From contig NZ_CANMEZ010000006.1 of NCBI RefSeq assembly GCF_947496985.1, positions 1 to 64,000 on the forward strand: a stretch of DNA of 64,000 nucleotides, written 5' to 3'. The notes beneath the pieces were generated by a model. It did not search any database, was not told the origin of the DNA, and worked only from the letters and a program-made list of their open reading frames with translations. This stretch comes from an uncultured Kordia sp. Its GTDB lineage: Bacteria > Bacteroidota > Bacteroidia > Flavobacteriales > Flavobacteriaceae. The position numbers and the translations under genes are program-made. Shown here in pieces: positions 1-8,668 of the stretch (position 1 is the first letter of the stretch; the number at the start of each line of letters is the position of its first letter).

Positions 1-21
1 GAGCGACTGACGAAAGCGTGA

Positions 22-58
22 CCGTTTTTTTCTTTTAATTATCAAAAGAAAAAAACGG
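22..58. terminator. Long A/T-rich inverted repeat, probable terminator
   Basis: A 15-base arm (CCGTTTTTTTCTTTT) and its exact complement are separated by 7 bases. It lies downstream of the minus-strand lipoprotein gene that ends at 134, and could serve transcripts on either strand. Confidence 0.6.
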
Positions 59-133
59 AAAACCCAAATTCAGTAAACTATATAAATATGATTCAACTAT
101 GCTTTACGAAAAGAAGCCATAGTTTCCATGAAT

Positions 134-985
134 CTAATTTGGAGCTATTGCAATATTTACATTTGCAATTGGCCAAACTCCTGGCGCCGGAAAACTAATC
201 CCTTTATTATCTCCACGTGCAACATCTTGCCCAAAATAATACAATGGCCATCCTTTGTAAGTTAATTGATTTCTTCCATGAACATCGATTGTACCAAAAT
301 CACTATTTTCTAATATACTTGGTATTTGATCCAATGTTATTTCTACAATTGGCCATACACTATTATTTGAAAAGTCTGAGTTTGTGAAGTTATTATTGTT
401 ATTGGTATCATTAGCAAACGTATACAATGTTTTACCGTTAACATTTACAATGTAACTTGTTTCACCATCACCTAAGGTATAATTACTTGTGTAATTATTA
501 CCATCATGTCCTACCAATTGAGATTTTGCATACATTAACGAATAATCTGGCTTAGCAACATACCATACATTATTTATATCTTCTCCATTCGTATCTCCCG
601 CCGCATTATCACTAGCGAAATAATATAAAGGCCAACCCTTGTAAGTCGTCTGTAATTCACCATCGGAACGTGTAATTGTTTCAAAATCTGAAGTACTTAA
701 TCCCGTACCTACCACGACATTTGGAGAATAAAAAATTGGCCAAACATCAATACAACCATCTAAACATTTTGAAGTGTCTTTAGTATCTTTAGAAAAGAAA
801 TAAAGAGTTTTACCACTAGCATCTGTTAAAATACTTCCTAAAGTAGAATCATTTGATAATTGAACCACACTTGCATTTGTTTCCGAATCCACTAAAGCTT
901 CACCGTCATCATTACTACAACTTTGTAATGAAAATATAAATGCCATTAATAAGTACGCTGTTTCTTTGATTGTTTTTTTCATCAT
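134..985 (-). CDS. Lipoprotein with secreted repeats (Lipoprotein_15 / COG4315 type)
   Basis: The product has a lipoprotein signal peptide (Met-Lys-Lys start, hydrophobic stretch, Leu-Gln-Ser-Cys lipobox), so it should be anchored in a membrane on the periplasmic or surface side. After the lipobox come repeats of the 'secreted repeat of unknown function' family: 'GKTLYFF', 'CxDGCxxxWP', 'TYKGWPLYYF', 'GVWPIA'. The unit occurs about four times in two pairs. In this family these domains sit near redox or cytochrome functions, but the role is not established. The open frame extends to a TTG at 1015. I chose the ATG at 985 (or 982) because only this gives a normal signal peptide. A long A/T-rich hairpin follows the gene. 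Confidence 0.8.
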   Translation of the reverse strand: MMKKTIKETAYLLMAFIFSLQSCSNDDGEALVDSETNASVVQLSNDSTLGSILTDASGKTLYFFSKDTKDTSKCLDGCIDVWPIFYSPNVVVGTGLSTSDFETITRSDGELQTTYKGWPLYYFASDNAAGDTNGEDINNVWYVAKPDYSLMYAKSQLVGHDGNNYTSNYTLGDGETSYIVNVNGKTLYTFANDTNNNNNFTNSDFSNNSVWPIVEITLDQIPSILENSDFGTIDVHGRNQLTYKGWPLYYFGQDVARGDNKGISFPAPGVWPIANVNIAIAPN

Positions 986-1333
986 TTTAATTTGTATTTG
1001 TTTAATTTTCCACAAATCAAAGTATTACATACTATTTCACTAGCATAAATGTTTGCGAACGTGAATATACTAGAGGTGAAAGTGAAAAAAAAGAGTTGAA
1101 AAAACAGCAAATAATGTTTTATATTTTGTTTCACCTATTTCGATCATACTCCTCTTCAAGAGCCCCTGTTATCAAACTTTGTTAAACTGTATAAACATGA
1201 ACATGTTTTGTTTGACTATACTATATATATTAACCTCTTTTAAGCTGTGTAATATTTTTTTGATATTATACCTATATATATTGTACAGGATTTTGGTTCG
1301 TATTATCTTTGTTGGCTTAATATTTATTTTTGT
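986..1333. other. Divergent intergenic region before thrS
   Basis: This AT-rich stretch lies between the minus-strand lipoprotein gene and plus-strand thrS. Apart from the thrS promoter listed separately, I see no gene, repeat or RNA. It should also hold the promoter of the lipoprotein gene, but I could not assign one with confidence. Confidence 0.6.
1281..1311 (+). promoter_or_regulatory. Bacteroidetes-type promoter for thrS
   Basis: TTG at 1281-1283, 20 bases, then TATCTTTG at 1304-1311 match the Bacteroidetes consensus (TTTG, 17-23 bases, TAnnTTTG). The predicted transcript start is near 1318, leaving a leader of about 16 bases before the thrS ATG. That leaves no room for a T-box or similar leader. 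Confidence 0.6.
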
Positions 1334-3277
1334 ATGATAAAAATTACATTGCCAGACGGCTCAGTTAGAGAATTTGATTCGGGTGCCACTCCAATGGATG
1401 TTGCCAAGAATATTAGTGAAGGTTTTGCTCGAAATGTTATTTCGGCAAAGTTTAATGGTACAACCTTAGAAACCACCACTCCACTTACAGAAGATGGAGA
1501 CCTTACATTATACACCTGGAAAAACGATGAAGGAAAGAAAGCTTTTTGGCATTCTTCTGCACATATTTTAGCGCAAGCTATTTTGGAATTGTACCCAAAT
1601 GCTAAGCTATGGGTTGGTCCAGCTGTTGACAACGGGTTCTATTATGATGTGGATATGGGAGATGACACCATTACCGATAAAGATTTTAAAGCTATTGAAG
1701 ATAAGATGCTTGAAATTGCAAGAGGAAAGCATGATTTTAAAATGCGCTCTGCAACTAAAGAAGAAGCATTGACTTATTATAAAGATAGAAATGATTATAA
1801 AGTTGAACTTGTTGAAGGTTTAGAAGACGGAACTATTACTTTTTGTGATCATGATACATTTACAGATTTGTGTCGCGGTGGACATATTCCAAATACTGGA
1901 ATTATAAAAGCTGTTAAAATCATGAGTGTTGCAGGTGCTTATTATAAAGGAGATGAAAACAACAAGCAACTTACACGTATTTACGGGACTTCTTTCCCTA
2001 AACAGAAAGAATTGAAAGAATATTTAGCACTTTTAGAAGAAGCTAAAAAACGTGATCATAGAAAACTTGGGAAAGAGTTAGAATTATTCACTTTTTCACA
2101 AAAAGTTGGACAAGGTTTACCATTATGGCTCCCTAAAGGTGCAGCATTGCGAGGTCAGCTAGAAAGCTTTTTAAAGAAAGCTCAGCAAAAAGCTGGTTAC
2201 GAAATGGTGATTTCTCCACATATTGGACAGAAAGATTTATATGTAACTTCTGGTCATTATGCTAAATATGGTGAAGATAGTTTTCAAGCAATTACGACTC
2301 CAAAAGCAGATGAAGAGTTTTTGTTAAAACCTATGAATTGCCCACATCACTGTGAAATTTACAATGCAAAACCTTTTAGTTACAAAGATTTACCAAAACG
2401 TTTCGCAGAATTTGGAACTGTATATCGCTACGAACAAAGTGGTGAATTACATGGATTGACTCGCGTTAGAGGATTTACACAAGATGATGCACATATTTTT
2501 TGTACACCAGATCAATTAGATCAAGAGTTCAAAAATGTAATTGACTTGGTTATGTATGTTTTTGGATCGTTAGGGTTTGAAGATTTTACAGCTCAAGTTT
2601 CTTTACGTGATCCTGAGAAGCCAGAAAAGTATATTGGTTCTGATGAGAATTGGGAAAAAGCAGAAAGCGCTATTATTAATGCCGCTAAAGAAAAAGAACT
2701 TAATTATGTTATTGAATATGGTGAAGCCGCTTTCTACGGACCGAAGTTAGACTTTATGGTAAAGGATGCGCTAGGAAGAAGCTGGCAATTAGGAACAATT
2801 CAGGTTGATTATAATTTACCGGAACGTTTCGACTTAACATATAAAGGAAGCGACAACGAGTTACACAGACCAGTTATGATTCACCGTGCACCGTTTGGAA
2901 GTATGGAACGATTCATTGCAATTTTACTAGAACATACAGGCGGAAATTTCCCATTATGGCTCATGACTGAACAGGCTATTCTATTACCTGTCAGTGAAAA
3001 ATATGAGAATTACGGGAAAAAAGTTTTAAATTTGTTAGAAAATCACGAAATTCGCGCCCAAATAGATAACAGAAACGAAACTGTAGGAAAGAAGATTAGA
3101 GAGGCAGAAATGAGCAAAGTCCCATTTATGCTTATCATTGGAGAGCAAGAAGAGAAAGATGGCACAGTTTCTGTACGAAGACATGGAGTTGGCGATATTG
3201 GAACTTTAACGATGGAAGCTTTTGCTGACATGGTCAAAGAAGAAATAAATAATAGCTTGAAACCATTTAATGTTTAA
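1334..3277 (+). CDS. thrS: Threonyl-tRNA synthetase
   Basis: Class II aminoacyl-tRNA synthetase that charges tRNA-Thr. The order is complete: TGS domain (residues 1-60), editing domain with the 'HSSAHILAQ' histidine motif, then the catalytic core. The core shows the zinc-binding 'MNCPHHC', motif 2 '[17 protein letters not shown]' and motif 3 '[11 protein letters not shown]', followed by the anticodon-binding domain with '[12 protein letters not shown]'. The length of 647 residues is normal. It is the first gene of thrS-infC-rpmI-rplT and probably the promoter-proximal gene of that operon; infC begins 17 bases after its stop. Confidence 0.97.
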   Translation: MIKITLPDGSVREFDSGATPMDVAKNISEGFARNVISAKFNGTTLETTTPLTEDGDLTLYTWKNDEGKKAFWHSSAHILAQAILELYPNAKLWVGPAVDNGFYYDVDMGDDTITDKDFKAIEDKMLEIARGKHDFKMRSATKEEALTYYKDRNDYKVELVEGLEDGTITFCDHDTFTDLCRGGHIPNTGIIKAVKIMSVAGAYYKGDENNKQLTRIYGTSFPKQKELKEYLALLEEAKKRDHRKLGKELELFTFSQKVGQGLPLWLPKGAALRGQLESFLKKAQQKAGYEMVISPHIGQKDLYVTSGHYAKYGEDSFQAITTPKADEEFLLKPMNCPHHCEIYNAKPFSYKDLPKRFAEFGTVYRYEQSGELHGLTRVRGFTQDDAHIFCTPDQLDQEFKNVIDLVMYVFGSLGFEDFTAQVSLRDPEKPEKYIGSDENWEKAESAIINAAKEKELNYVIEYGEAAFYGPKLDFMVKDALGRSWQLGTIQVDYNLPERFDLTYKGSDNELHRPVMIHRAPFGSMERFIAILLEHTGGNFPLWLMTEQAILLPVSEKYENYGKKVLNLLENHEIRAQIDNRNETVGKKIREAEMSKVPFMLIIGEQEEKDGTVSVRRHGVGDIGTLTMEAFADMVKEEINNSLKPFNV

Positions 3278-3294
3278 CTTAAAATTTTAGAACC

Positions 3295-3849
3295 ATAGCA
3301 ATACGAAGAAAAAGAAGTAGAGCTCCTAGACGAGAAATCAAGGAAGATCCACACAGAATTAACAGAAAAATCAATGCTCCTGAAGTACGACTTGTAGGAG
3401 ACAATGTAGAAATTGGTGTTTACCCAACAAGAAAAGCGCTTGCCATAGCAGAAGAACAAGAATTAGATTTAGTTGAAATTTCACCTAAAGCTAATCCACC
3501 TGTTTGTAAAATAATGGATTACAAGAAATTCCTTTATGAACAGAAAAAACGTGAAAAATCATTAAAAGCCAAGGCAACGAAAGTAACTGTTAAGGAGATT
3601 CGTTTTGGTCCACAAACTGATGATCACGATTATGAGTTCAAAAAGAAGCATGCTGAAAAGTTCCTACGAGAAGGAGCCAAATTAAAAGCATATGTTTTCT
3701 TTAAAGGACGTTCTATTATCTATAAAGATCAAGGTCAAATCTTATTGTTAAGATTAGCGCAAGAACTAGAAGAACTAGGGAAAGTGGAGCAAATGCCAAA
3801 ATTAGAAGGTAAGCGTATGATTATGTTCATCGCACCAAAAAAGAAATAA
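3295..3849 (+). CDS. infC: Translation initiation factor IF-3, probable AUA start
   Basis: IF-3 binds the 30S subunit and checks start-codon choice. The well-conserved part is plain ('[14 protein letters not shown]', '[26 protein letters not shown]', then the C-terminal domain ending '[15 protein letters not shown]'). The first in-frame ATG is at 3514, in the middle of the N-terminal domain. The frame is open upstream to a TAA at 3280-3282, and the homologous N-terminus '[23 protein letters not shown]' is encoded directly after an ATA at 3295. No ATG, GTG or TTG is in frame there. I therefore place the start at AUA, giving 184 residues. Rare non-AUG starts on infC are known (AUU in E. coli) and let IF-3 repress its own translation; the same is inferred here. 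Confidence 0.9.
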   Translation: MAIRRKRSRAPRREIKEDPHRINRKINAPEVRLVGDNVEIGVYPTRKALAIAEEQELDLVEISPKANPPVCKIMDYKKFLYEQKKREKSLKAKATKVTVKEIRFGPQTDDHDYEFKKKHAEKFLREGAKLKAYVFFKGRSIIYKDQGQILLLRLAQELEELGKVEQMPKLEGKRMIMFIAPKKK

Positions 3850-3885
3850 AAATAATAAGCGAAGTATTTAAACAACTTAGGAATT

Positions 3886-4083
3886 ATGCCTAAAATGAAA
3901 ACAAAATCCAGCACTAAGAAGCGTTTTAAGCTTACTGGAACTGGTAAAATTAAAAGAAAGCACGCTTTCAAAAGCCACATCTTAACAAAGAAGTCTAAGA
4001 AGCGTAAGCTAGCATTAACTCACAGTACATTAGTACATGATAGTGATGTTAATAGTATTAAAGAACAATTACGTTTAAAGTAA
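3886..4083 (+). CDS. rpmI: Large ribosomal subunit protein bL35
   Basis: A 65-residue, very basic protein starting '[20 protein letters not shown]', the conserved bL35 N-terminus, followed by '[13 protein letters not shown]'. It lies 36 bases after infC and before rplT, the standard infC-rpmI-rplT order. Length is normal. Confidence 0.97.
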   Translation: MPKMKTKSSTKKRFKLTGTGKIKRKHAFKSHILTKKSKKRKLALTHSTLVHDSDVNSIKEQLRLK

Positions 4084-4120
4084 TCCGTTCTTTCGGTTAA
4101 ATCAAATTATAAACCCTGGA

Positions 4121-4160
4121 GTTAGGCTCAATAAAAGAATTCAATTTTGAATCGCCTACT
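4121..4160 (+). promoter_or_regulatory. Possible structured leader of rplT
   Basis: In the 97-base gap between rpmI and rplT, TAGGC (4123-4127) pairs with GCCTA (4154-4158). The interior holds a near-palindrome, GAATTCAATTTTGAATC. The hairpin ends about 20 bases before the rplT start. bL20 is known to repress its own operon in other bacteria by binding such leaders. A similar role here is only inferred; an internal promoter region is an alternative. Confidence 0.35.
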
Positions 4161-4180
4161 ACAAAAACACATTTAAAAGT

Positions 4181-4525
4181 ATGCCAAGATCAGTAAACGC
4201 GGTTGCTCGTAGAGCCCGAAGAAAAAAGGTATTAAAACAAGCCAAAGGTTACTTTGGAAGACGTAAAAACGTTTGGACAGTTGCAAAGAATGCGGTTGAC
4301 AAAGCTATGAGTTACTCATACAGAGACCGTAGAAACAAGAAAAGAACATTCCGTGCATTATGGATTACTCGTATTAATGCGGGTGCTCGTTTAAATGGAA
4401 TGTCTTATTCTAAGTTTATGGGGAAAGTTAAAGCTAATGACATCGAATTAAACCGTAAGGTTTTGGCCGATTTAGCAATGAATCACCCAGAAGCTTTCAA
4501 AGCAATCGTTGATAAAGTAAAGTAA
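4181..4525 (+). CDS. rplT: Large ribosomal subunit protein bL20
   Basis: A 114-residue basic protein with the bL20 signature: '[20 protein letters not shown]', '[16 protein letters not shown]', '[20 protein letters not shown]'. It binds 23S rRNA early in 50S assembly. Last gene of the thrS operon, followed directly by a strong hairpin terminator. Confidence 0.97.
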   Translation: MPRSVNAVARRARRKKVLKQAKGYFGRRKNVWTVAKNAVDKAMSYSYRDRRNKKRTFRALWITRINAGARLNGMSYSKFMGKVKANDIELNRKVLADLAMNHPEAFKAIVDKVK

Positions 4526-4557
4526 ATCGTCAAATAATAATATATATTTCGCTTATA

Positions 4558-4587
4558 AAAGCCAACTCAAATGAGTTGGCTTTTTTT
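4558..4587 (+). terminator. Terminator after rplT
   Basis: AAAGCCAACTC, a 4-base loop, GAGTTGGCTTT, then a T run. Rho-independent terminator closing the thrS-infC-rpmI-rplT operon. Confidence 0.9.
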
Positions 4588-4692
4588 ATATACATCAATC
4601 AATATAATTTTTAATTTACTTAAAGCTTCGTAAGTAATACATCAAAAATAAGTCAGGATTTTTATTTCTGCTGACACTTACAAACTTCTTTT

Positions 4693-4926
4693 TTACACAC
4701 AATCTCTGCAGGTAGGAAGTTCTGTTTGTGTAATACAGGTTCCTATAACGCTAACGCCACATGTTTTTTCTTTCGTCTCAAAGCAAATATTAATTCCATT
4801 CACGTCAAGTGTACGAATACACTCTTTAAATGAATTATCAATATTTCCTCCTTTCTTGTTTAAAAGATCTAGCTTTGATATCACCTTTTTGTTTAGTGAC
4901 AATTGTCTCAATTTGCTTTTTTTCAT
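4693..4926 (-). CDS. GG-leader RiPP-type precursor peptide (class I lanthipeptide-like leader)
   Basis: A 77-residue peptide. The leader 'MKKSKLRQLSLNKKVIS' matches a family leader seen several times in this window (MKK-x-L-x-x-L-x-LNKK-x-IS). It is followed by a Lys-Lys-Gly-Gly processing-type site at residues 25-28. The core of about 49 residues has six cysteines with Thr and Ser between them (ending 'TCITQTELPTCRDCV'), which could form disulfides or thioether rings. Similar peptides in Kordia are labelled class I lanthipeptides. No lanthionine synthetase, protease or transporter is nearby, so the modification is not known. The gene stands alone on the minus strand. Confidence 0.7.
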   Translation of the reverse strand: MKKSKLRQLSLNKKVISKLDLLNKKGGNIDNSFKECIRTLDVNGINICFETKEKTCGVSVIGTCITQTELPTCRDCV

Positions 4927-5041
4927 ATAATTTGATTTTAATTAATAATGAAACAAAACAACCTATAAATTCTGGAATTAAAAACACAAGCTACCCTAAA
5001 TTGAATGATTTATGCAACTCTAATTCTACAAATTTTTAAAT

Positions 5042-5067
5042 GAAAAAAGCGAGCTACAGCTCGCTTT
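5042..5067 (-). terminator. Terminator of the 5099-5194 small peptide gene
   Basis: AAAGCGAGC, loop TACA, GCTCGCTTT, with a T run on the minus strand (AAAAAA at 5043-5048 on the plus strand). The stem is the same as that of the terminator at 31861-31886, which follows another GG-leader peptide gene. Confidence 0.8.
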
Positions 5068-5098
5068 AAGTTAATAGGTACTACTTATTTACAAGTAA

Positions 5099-5194
5099 CT
5101 ACTTTCGCCATTTCCATAAATCATCTGTAGCTGTATAACCTCCAGTAATAGAGTTTGGCTTTTCAACTTTAAACTGTTCAAATTTTTCTAACAT
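5099..5194 (-). CDS. Very small GG-leader peptide (31 residues)
   Basis: Reading from the ATG at 5194 gives a leader 'MLEKFEQFKVEKPNSITGG' and a 12-residue core 'YTATDDLWKWRK' ending at TAG. The Ser-Ile-Thr-Gly-Gly end resembles the cleavage site of double-glycine leaders exported by peptidase-containing ABC transporters. The core has no cysteine and contains two tryptophans. A clean terminator follows 32 bases downstream, which supports a real transcript. I do not recognise a family for the core; it may be a signalling or modified peptide. Confidence 0.55.
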   Translation of the reverse strand: MLEKFEQFKVEKPNSITGGYTATDDLWKWRK

Positions 5195-5301
5195 AATACA
5201 TGGTTTTAAATTAATAAGTGATTTAAAGCTACTTATTAAGTATGAAAATGAAAACCATAGTTAGCGTGAATTAGATGATTTATGGATATATCAGAATACT
5301 A

Positions 5302-5328
5302 ATATATATATATATATATATATATATT
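5302..5328. repeat. (AT)n microsatellite
   Basis: About 13 uninterrupted AT dinucleotides lie directly against the 3' end of the pseudogene at 5327-6016. Length variation between strains is likely. Confidence 0.9.
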
Positions 5329-6016
5329 ACTTTTTCCATTGATAATACAGACTAAAGAAATCTGCATCTATGTAGTGAAAAATCACAAGTTCTTTTGCAA
5401 TTGCGTATTGAATACTTTTTACTTTCTGCGGTTCGTGCTTTGTAAAAAAAGAATAATCAAGCGATGTATATTCATCTAGTCACACTTTTTGTTCACTAGT
5501 ATTTTCACGAATTAAAACAAAAGTATTAGCTATAGGAAGTAACTTTTCAAAAACTATTCTATAACCATTTTCATCAAATTTAATACAGTCCAAAGTATCA
5601 ACTGAAGTAACATCTTGATTTTTTATCTTATCTAAACTAGAAAATACTACTTTCCTCCACTCTTTTCCCAAGGCAACCTTTTTAATAATATATGACTCAG
5701 AAACAAAATTTTCAGGAGCTACATTTCTATTGTATGATATTTCATTAATGCCTACAATCTAATATGTATATTTTTTACTCTCTTTATACATAGCAACATC
5801 TGACAAGTAGACCTTAATATCATCTACGATCTTTATACTATCTTTTTTTAATTCATGATTTGAATACACCTTACTATATGACATGATCATTGTCGAATCT
5901 GTTCGTATATATAATTCTTCTCCATAAGCGCTATCCACTACCAAGCCTCCTTTTTGAGCAAGTCCGATCTGAATAAAAACTATATTTACAATAACAAAAA
6001 AAAGGTGTTTTTTCAC
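5327..6016 (-). pseudogene. Secreted protein of unknown function, broken by two in-frame stop codons
   Basis: One reading frame runs 230 codons from a GTG at 6016, which overlaps the upstream gene's stop as GTGA, to a TAA at 5327. It is interrupted by TAG at 5759-5761 and TGA at 5480-5482. The stretches on both sides read as normal protein: a signal peptide ending 'IGLAQ' at the N-terminus, then 'LYIRTDSTMIMSYSKVYS', 'IVGINEISYNRNVAPENF', 'LDCIKFDENGYRIVFEKLLP' and 'YAIAKELVIFHYIDADFF'. The frame never shifts. I read it as a recently inactivated gene cotranscribed with the 6013-7284 gene. Two different stop types argue against recoding. No family recognised. Confidence 0.7.
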
Positions 6017-7284
6017 GTTTTCTGCTTTTTCTTCTTTGCAGCTGGAAAAAGAATATTATTTAAGATTAATCGATAACCTGGAGAATTTGGATGTAGTTCT
6101 AATTCCGTTTTAGGATCTCCTACTCTATGCTGATAATCCTCAGGATCATGCCCACCATAGAATGTAAAAAAACCTTTTCCTTTGATTCCATGAATGTAAC
6201 GCCCTTCTCCATTAGTTCTATTTTCTCCCAATATTAGTACTGATGGTTTTATTTGAGAGCGATCAAAACTTGTCGTTTGCCCCATAAAGCCTTTCACCAA
6301 AGCTGTATGATTTTGACATAACATGGTTGGAATTGGATCCCATTTGGCTGAAAAATCCATCAACGTGAAATAATCTGCATCTTTTGCAATTCGCCTTTTA
6401 GCAGTCATATCAATAGATGAAAATTCATATTTTGTAGAACTTCTTTCAAGTTCAAAGTCTGTAAATGCAAATGTTTTATTATAATCTATTTTGTTTTGGT
6501 AGTTTCTATCAGACACATCTCCATCAAACATTGGTTCACAAATATCTACACCTTCAGCCGCTAATGCAATATCAAAACTATCTGTTGCGCTACACATGGC
6601 AAACATAAATCCACCACCAATAACATAATCTCTTATTTTTAGAGCAACATCACGTTTTTCCTCTGATACTTTATCGTATCCTAGTTTTTTAGCCAATGCT
6701 TCAGCTTCTTTCTTTTCACGAATGTACCAAGGCGCTGATCTGTAAATCCCATAAAACTTACCATATTGACCTGTAAAATCTTCATGGTGCAAGTGCAACC
6801 AATCATACTGAACCAAACCATCTGCCAAAACTTCTTCATCGTAAACTACATCATACGGAATCTCCGCATATGTCAATACCATCGTTACCGCATCATCCCA
6901 AGGAACATTTCCTTTTGGAGAATATACTGCAACTTTTGGTGCTTTTTCTAAAATAACAGCTTCTTGATTTTTACTTGGACTTGCTATTTCTGCTAACATT
7001 GTAGCCGTTTTTGAATCAGAAAGGATTTCATATGAAACACCTCTAATTTTACATTCTTTTTCAACCGCATCAATTGCTGGCAATAAAAATGAGCCACCTC
7101 GATAATTGAGCAACCATTTTACTTTGATCCTTTTTTCCAAAGACCAATAGGTAATTCCGTATGCTTTTAAATGATCTTTTTGAGATTCTACATCCATTGG
7201 AATGAGAATATATGACGCGTAACTACTTACTGAAAACAATAAGAGAACGATAAGAGTGATGAGATTTTTACTTTTCAATTGCAT
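6013..7284 (-). CDS. Conserved secreted protein, homologues often labelled 'asparagine synthetase B'
   Basis: A 423-residue protein with an N-terminal signal peptide (cut near 'VSSYAS'). The text 'YILIPMDVESQKDHLKAYGITYW' followed by 'NYRGGSFLL' and 'IDAVEKECKIRGVSYEIL' matches a Bacteroidetes family that databases often call asparagine synthetase B. I see neither the N-terminal nucleophile cysteine glutaminase nor the 'SGGxDS' ATP-binding loop, so that name is not supported here. The middle ('GGGFMFAMCSATDSFDIALAAEGVDI' region, 'FYGGHDPED') looks like a ThuA or glutamine-amidotransferase-like fold, which I infer only. Its stop overlaps the start of the downstream pseudogene. Confidence 0.7.
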   Translation of the reverse strand: MQLKSKNLITLIVLLLFSVSSYASYILIPMDVESQKDHLKAYGITYWSLEKRIKVKWLLNYRGGSFLLPAIDAVEKECKIRGVSYEILSDSKTATMLAEIASPSKNQEAVILEKAPKVAVYSPKGNVPWDDAVTMVLTYAEIPYDVVYDEEVLADGLVQYDWLHLHHEDFTGQYGKFYGIYRSAPWYIREKKEAEALAKKLGYDKVSEEKRDVALKIRDYVIGGGFMFAMCSATDSFDIALAAEGVDICEPMFDGDVSDRNYQNKIDYNKTFAFTDFELERSSTKYEFSSIDMTAKRRIAKDADYFTLMDFSAKWDPIPTMLCQNHTALVKGFMGQTTSFDRSQIKPSVLILGENRTNGEGRYIHGIKGKGFFTFYGGHDPEDYQHRVGDPKTELELHPNSPGYRLILNNILFPAAKKKKQKT

Positions 7285-7509
7285 TTTCTTTTATACAAGG
7301 GAAAGATACGCAAAATTACACCTATGCAAAAGAATTTATCGTTTCTATAACAGAATACCCAATTGTGCCAATGCTTTACAGGTTATCGCTTTTTATTTTT
7401 TTTGAAATTCTTTTTGATTAAATGCACTCGAAACTGACTCTACATTGTTTGTAAAAATAGATCAGACACTCTTTCATACGGAACAAGTTGTTGAATAATA
7501 CCCACAAAA

Positions 7510-8655
7510 TTACTTCAGCTGCTTCAATCCTGAAACTAAAAATGGCATAATTGGCAGGCAACTCATCACTTTGATATCTTCTAGAATGGAACTTTCATTC
7601 CCTAAAAATGCCAAAATAGTTTCAATTTTTCGATTTTTAAATATCGTAGTGAAGATTTCTTTTCCTTCTAATTTTTCAGATAGAATGACTTCTAGCAAAG
7701 TTCTATCGTACCATTGATACATTTTTTCTCTAAATGTTACTTTTGGATTTGGATGTTTTCCTTTTTTAAGTAATTCAATGATATTTTCAGTGTGTTTTTG
7801 CACAAATTGAAACGTATAACCACTACTCGCTTTTGTAAATCCACCTGCCGTTCCTAGGTTGATAATATGTTTTCCGTTTGAAACGCTCCTCGAAAATTTA
7901 GCTAATGACATTGGAATAATACCAAATTCAGTATGCAAAATTTCATAATTATCAATACTTAAATAGTCTTTAATGTAACCTTCTAGTGTTTTTTTGTATT
8001 GTTCTTTTTTCAGAATTTTTTCAGTGAATAAAGTATATTCCACCAAAGCTTCCGTTTCACTTGTTGGCAATACATACATGAAAGTTGCGCCATGCTCTTG
8101 CGATAATCGAAAATCCATCAACCGACCGACAGTTGCATCAAAAACTGGAGTTTTAGTTTTAATTACCCAACCTTCAAAATGTTGTAATAACGAGTTGGCT
8201 GTGTCCATTTTTGGATAAAAAAGATTCGTAGAATTGAACACATACGCTGCTTGATACGTAGCATTTTTGGTAGTAACTTCTGCAAAATCATCTACAGAAG
8301 TAATTCCCGTAATATTTTCAGAAGTAAAAGTTATATTTTCAAATTGCTTTGCAAAATTGATCACATAGTTATAAAAATCAATTCCTTGAATCATTTTATA
8401 ACGATAATTTGTCATGTCAAATTTATGCTGAAAATCGTTCGATAAAAACTCTAAGGTTTCCCATTGATGTGTCACAATAGATTCAAATAATCCATTTCCT
8501 TTTTCCCAGAAACACCAAGTACGATCATTTTTATTTTTTTGCTCTTTGTCTATAACTAAGATTTGCTTTTTACACAACTGCGGATCTTTTAAAATTCTGT
8601 ACAGCAAACTGAGTCCTGCACATCCTGATCCTGCAATTATATAATCATATTTCAT
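7510..8655 (-). CDS. crtY: Lycopene beta-cyclase
   Basis: Flavoprotein that closes both ends of lycopene to give beta-carotene. The N-terminus holds the dinucleotide-binding motif 'YDYIIAGSGCAGLSLLYRI'; 'DRTWCFWE' near residue 45 and 'GTAGGFTKASSGYTFQF' near residue 270 are typical of CrtY. Length (381) is normal. It follows dnaB by 13 bases on the same strand and may be cotranscribed with it. The partners crtI, crtB and crtZ are at 36-38.8 kb, so the cyclase is unlinked from the carotenoid operon. Confidence 0.92.
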   Translation of the reverse strand: MKYDYIIAGSGCAGLSLLYRILKDPQLCKKQILVIDKEQKNKNDRTWCFWEKGNGLFESIVTHQWETLEFLSNDFQHKFDMTNYRYKMIQGIDFYNYVINFAKQFENITFTSENITGITSVDDFAEVTTKNATYQAAYVFNSTNLFYPKMDTANSLLQHFEGWVIKTKTPVFDATVGRLMDFRLSQEHGATFMYVLPTSETEALVEYTLFTEKILKKEQYKKTLEGYIKDYLSIDNYEILHTEFGIIPMSLAKFSRSVSNGKHIINLGTAGGFTKASSGYTFQFVQKHTENIIELLKKGKHPNPKVTFREKMYQWYDRTLLEVILSEKLEGKEIFTTIFKNRKIETILAFLGNESSILEDIKVMSCLPIMPFLVSGLKQLK

Positions 8656-8668
8656 CTATAGGAATTTC

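Noticed and set aside
1-21. Frame 1 reads GAG CGA CTG ACG AAA GCG TGA, possible 3' end of a plus-strand gene
   Set aside because: Only six codons are visible before the stop; no product can be supported.
5302-5328. AT-rich repeat as a replication origin
   Set aside because: A pure AT dinucleotide run with no DnaA boxes or dnaA gene; it is a simple microsatellite.
5480-6016. Two separate small proteins instead of one pseudogene
   Set aside because: The frame is the same across both stops and the downstream piece has only a TTG start with no signal, so one broken gene is simpler.
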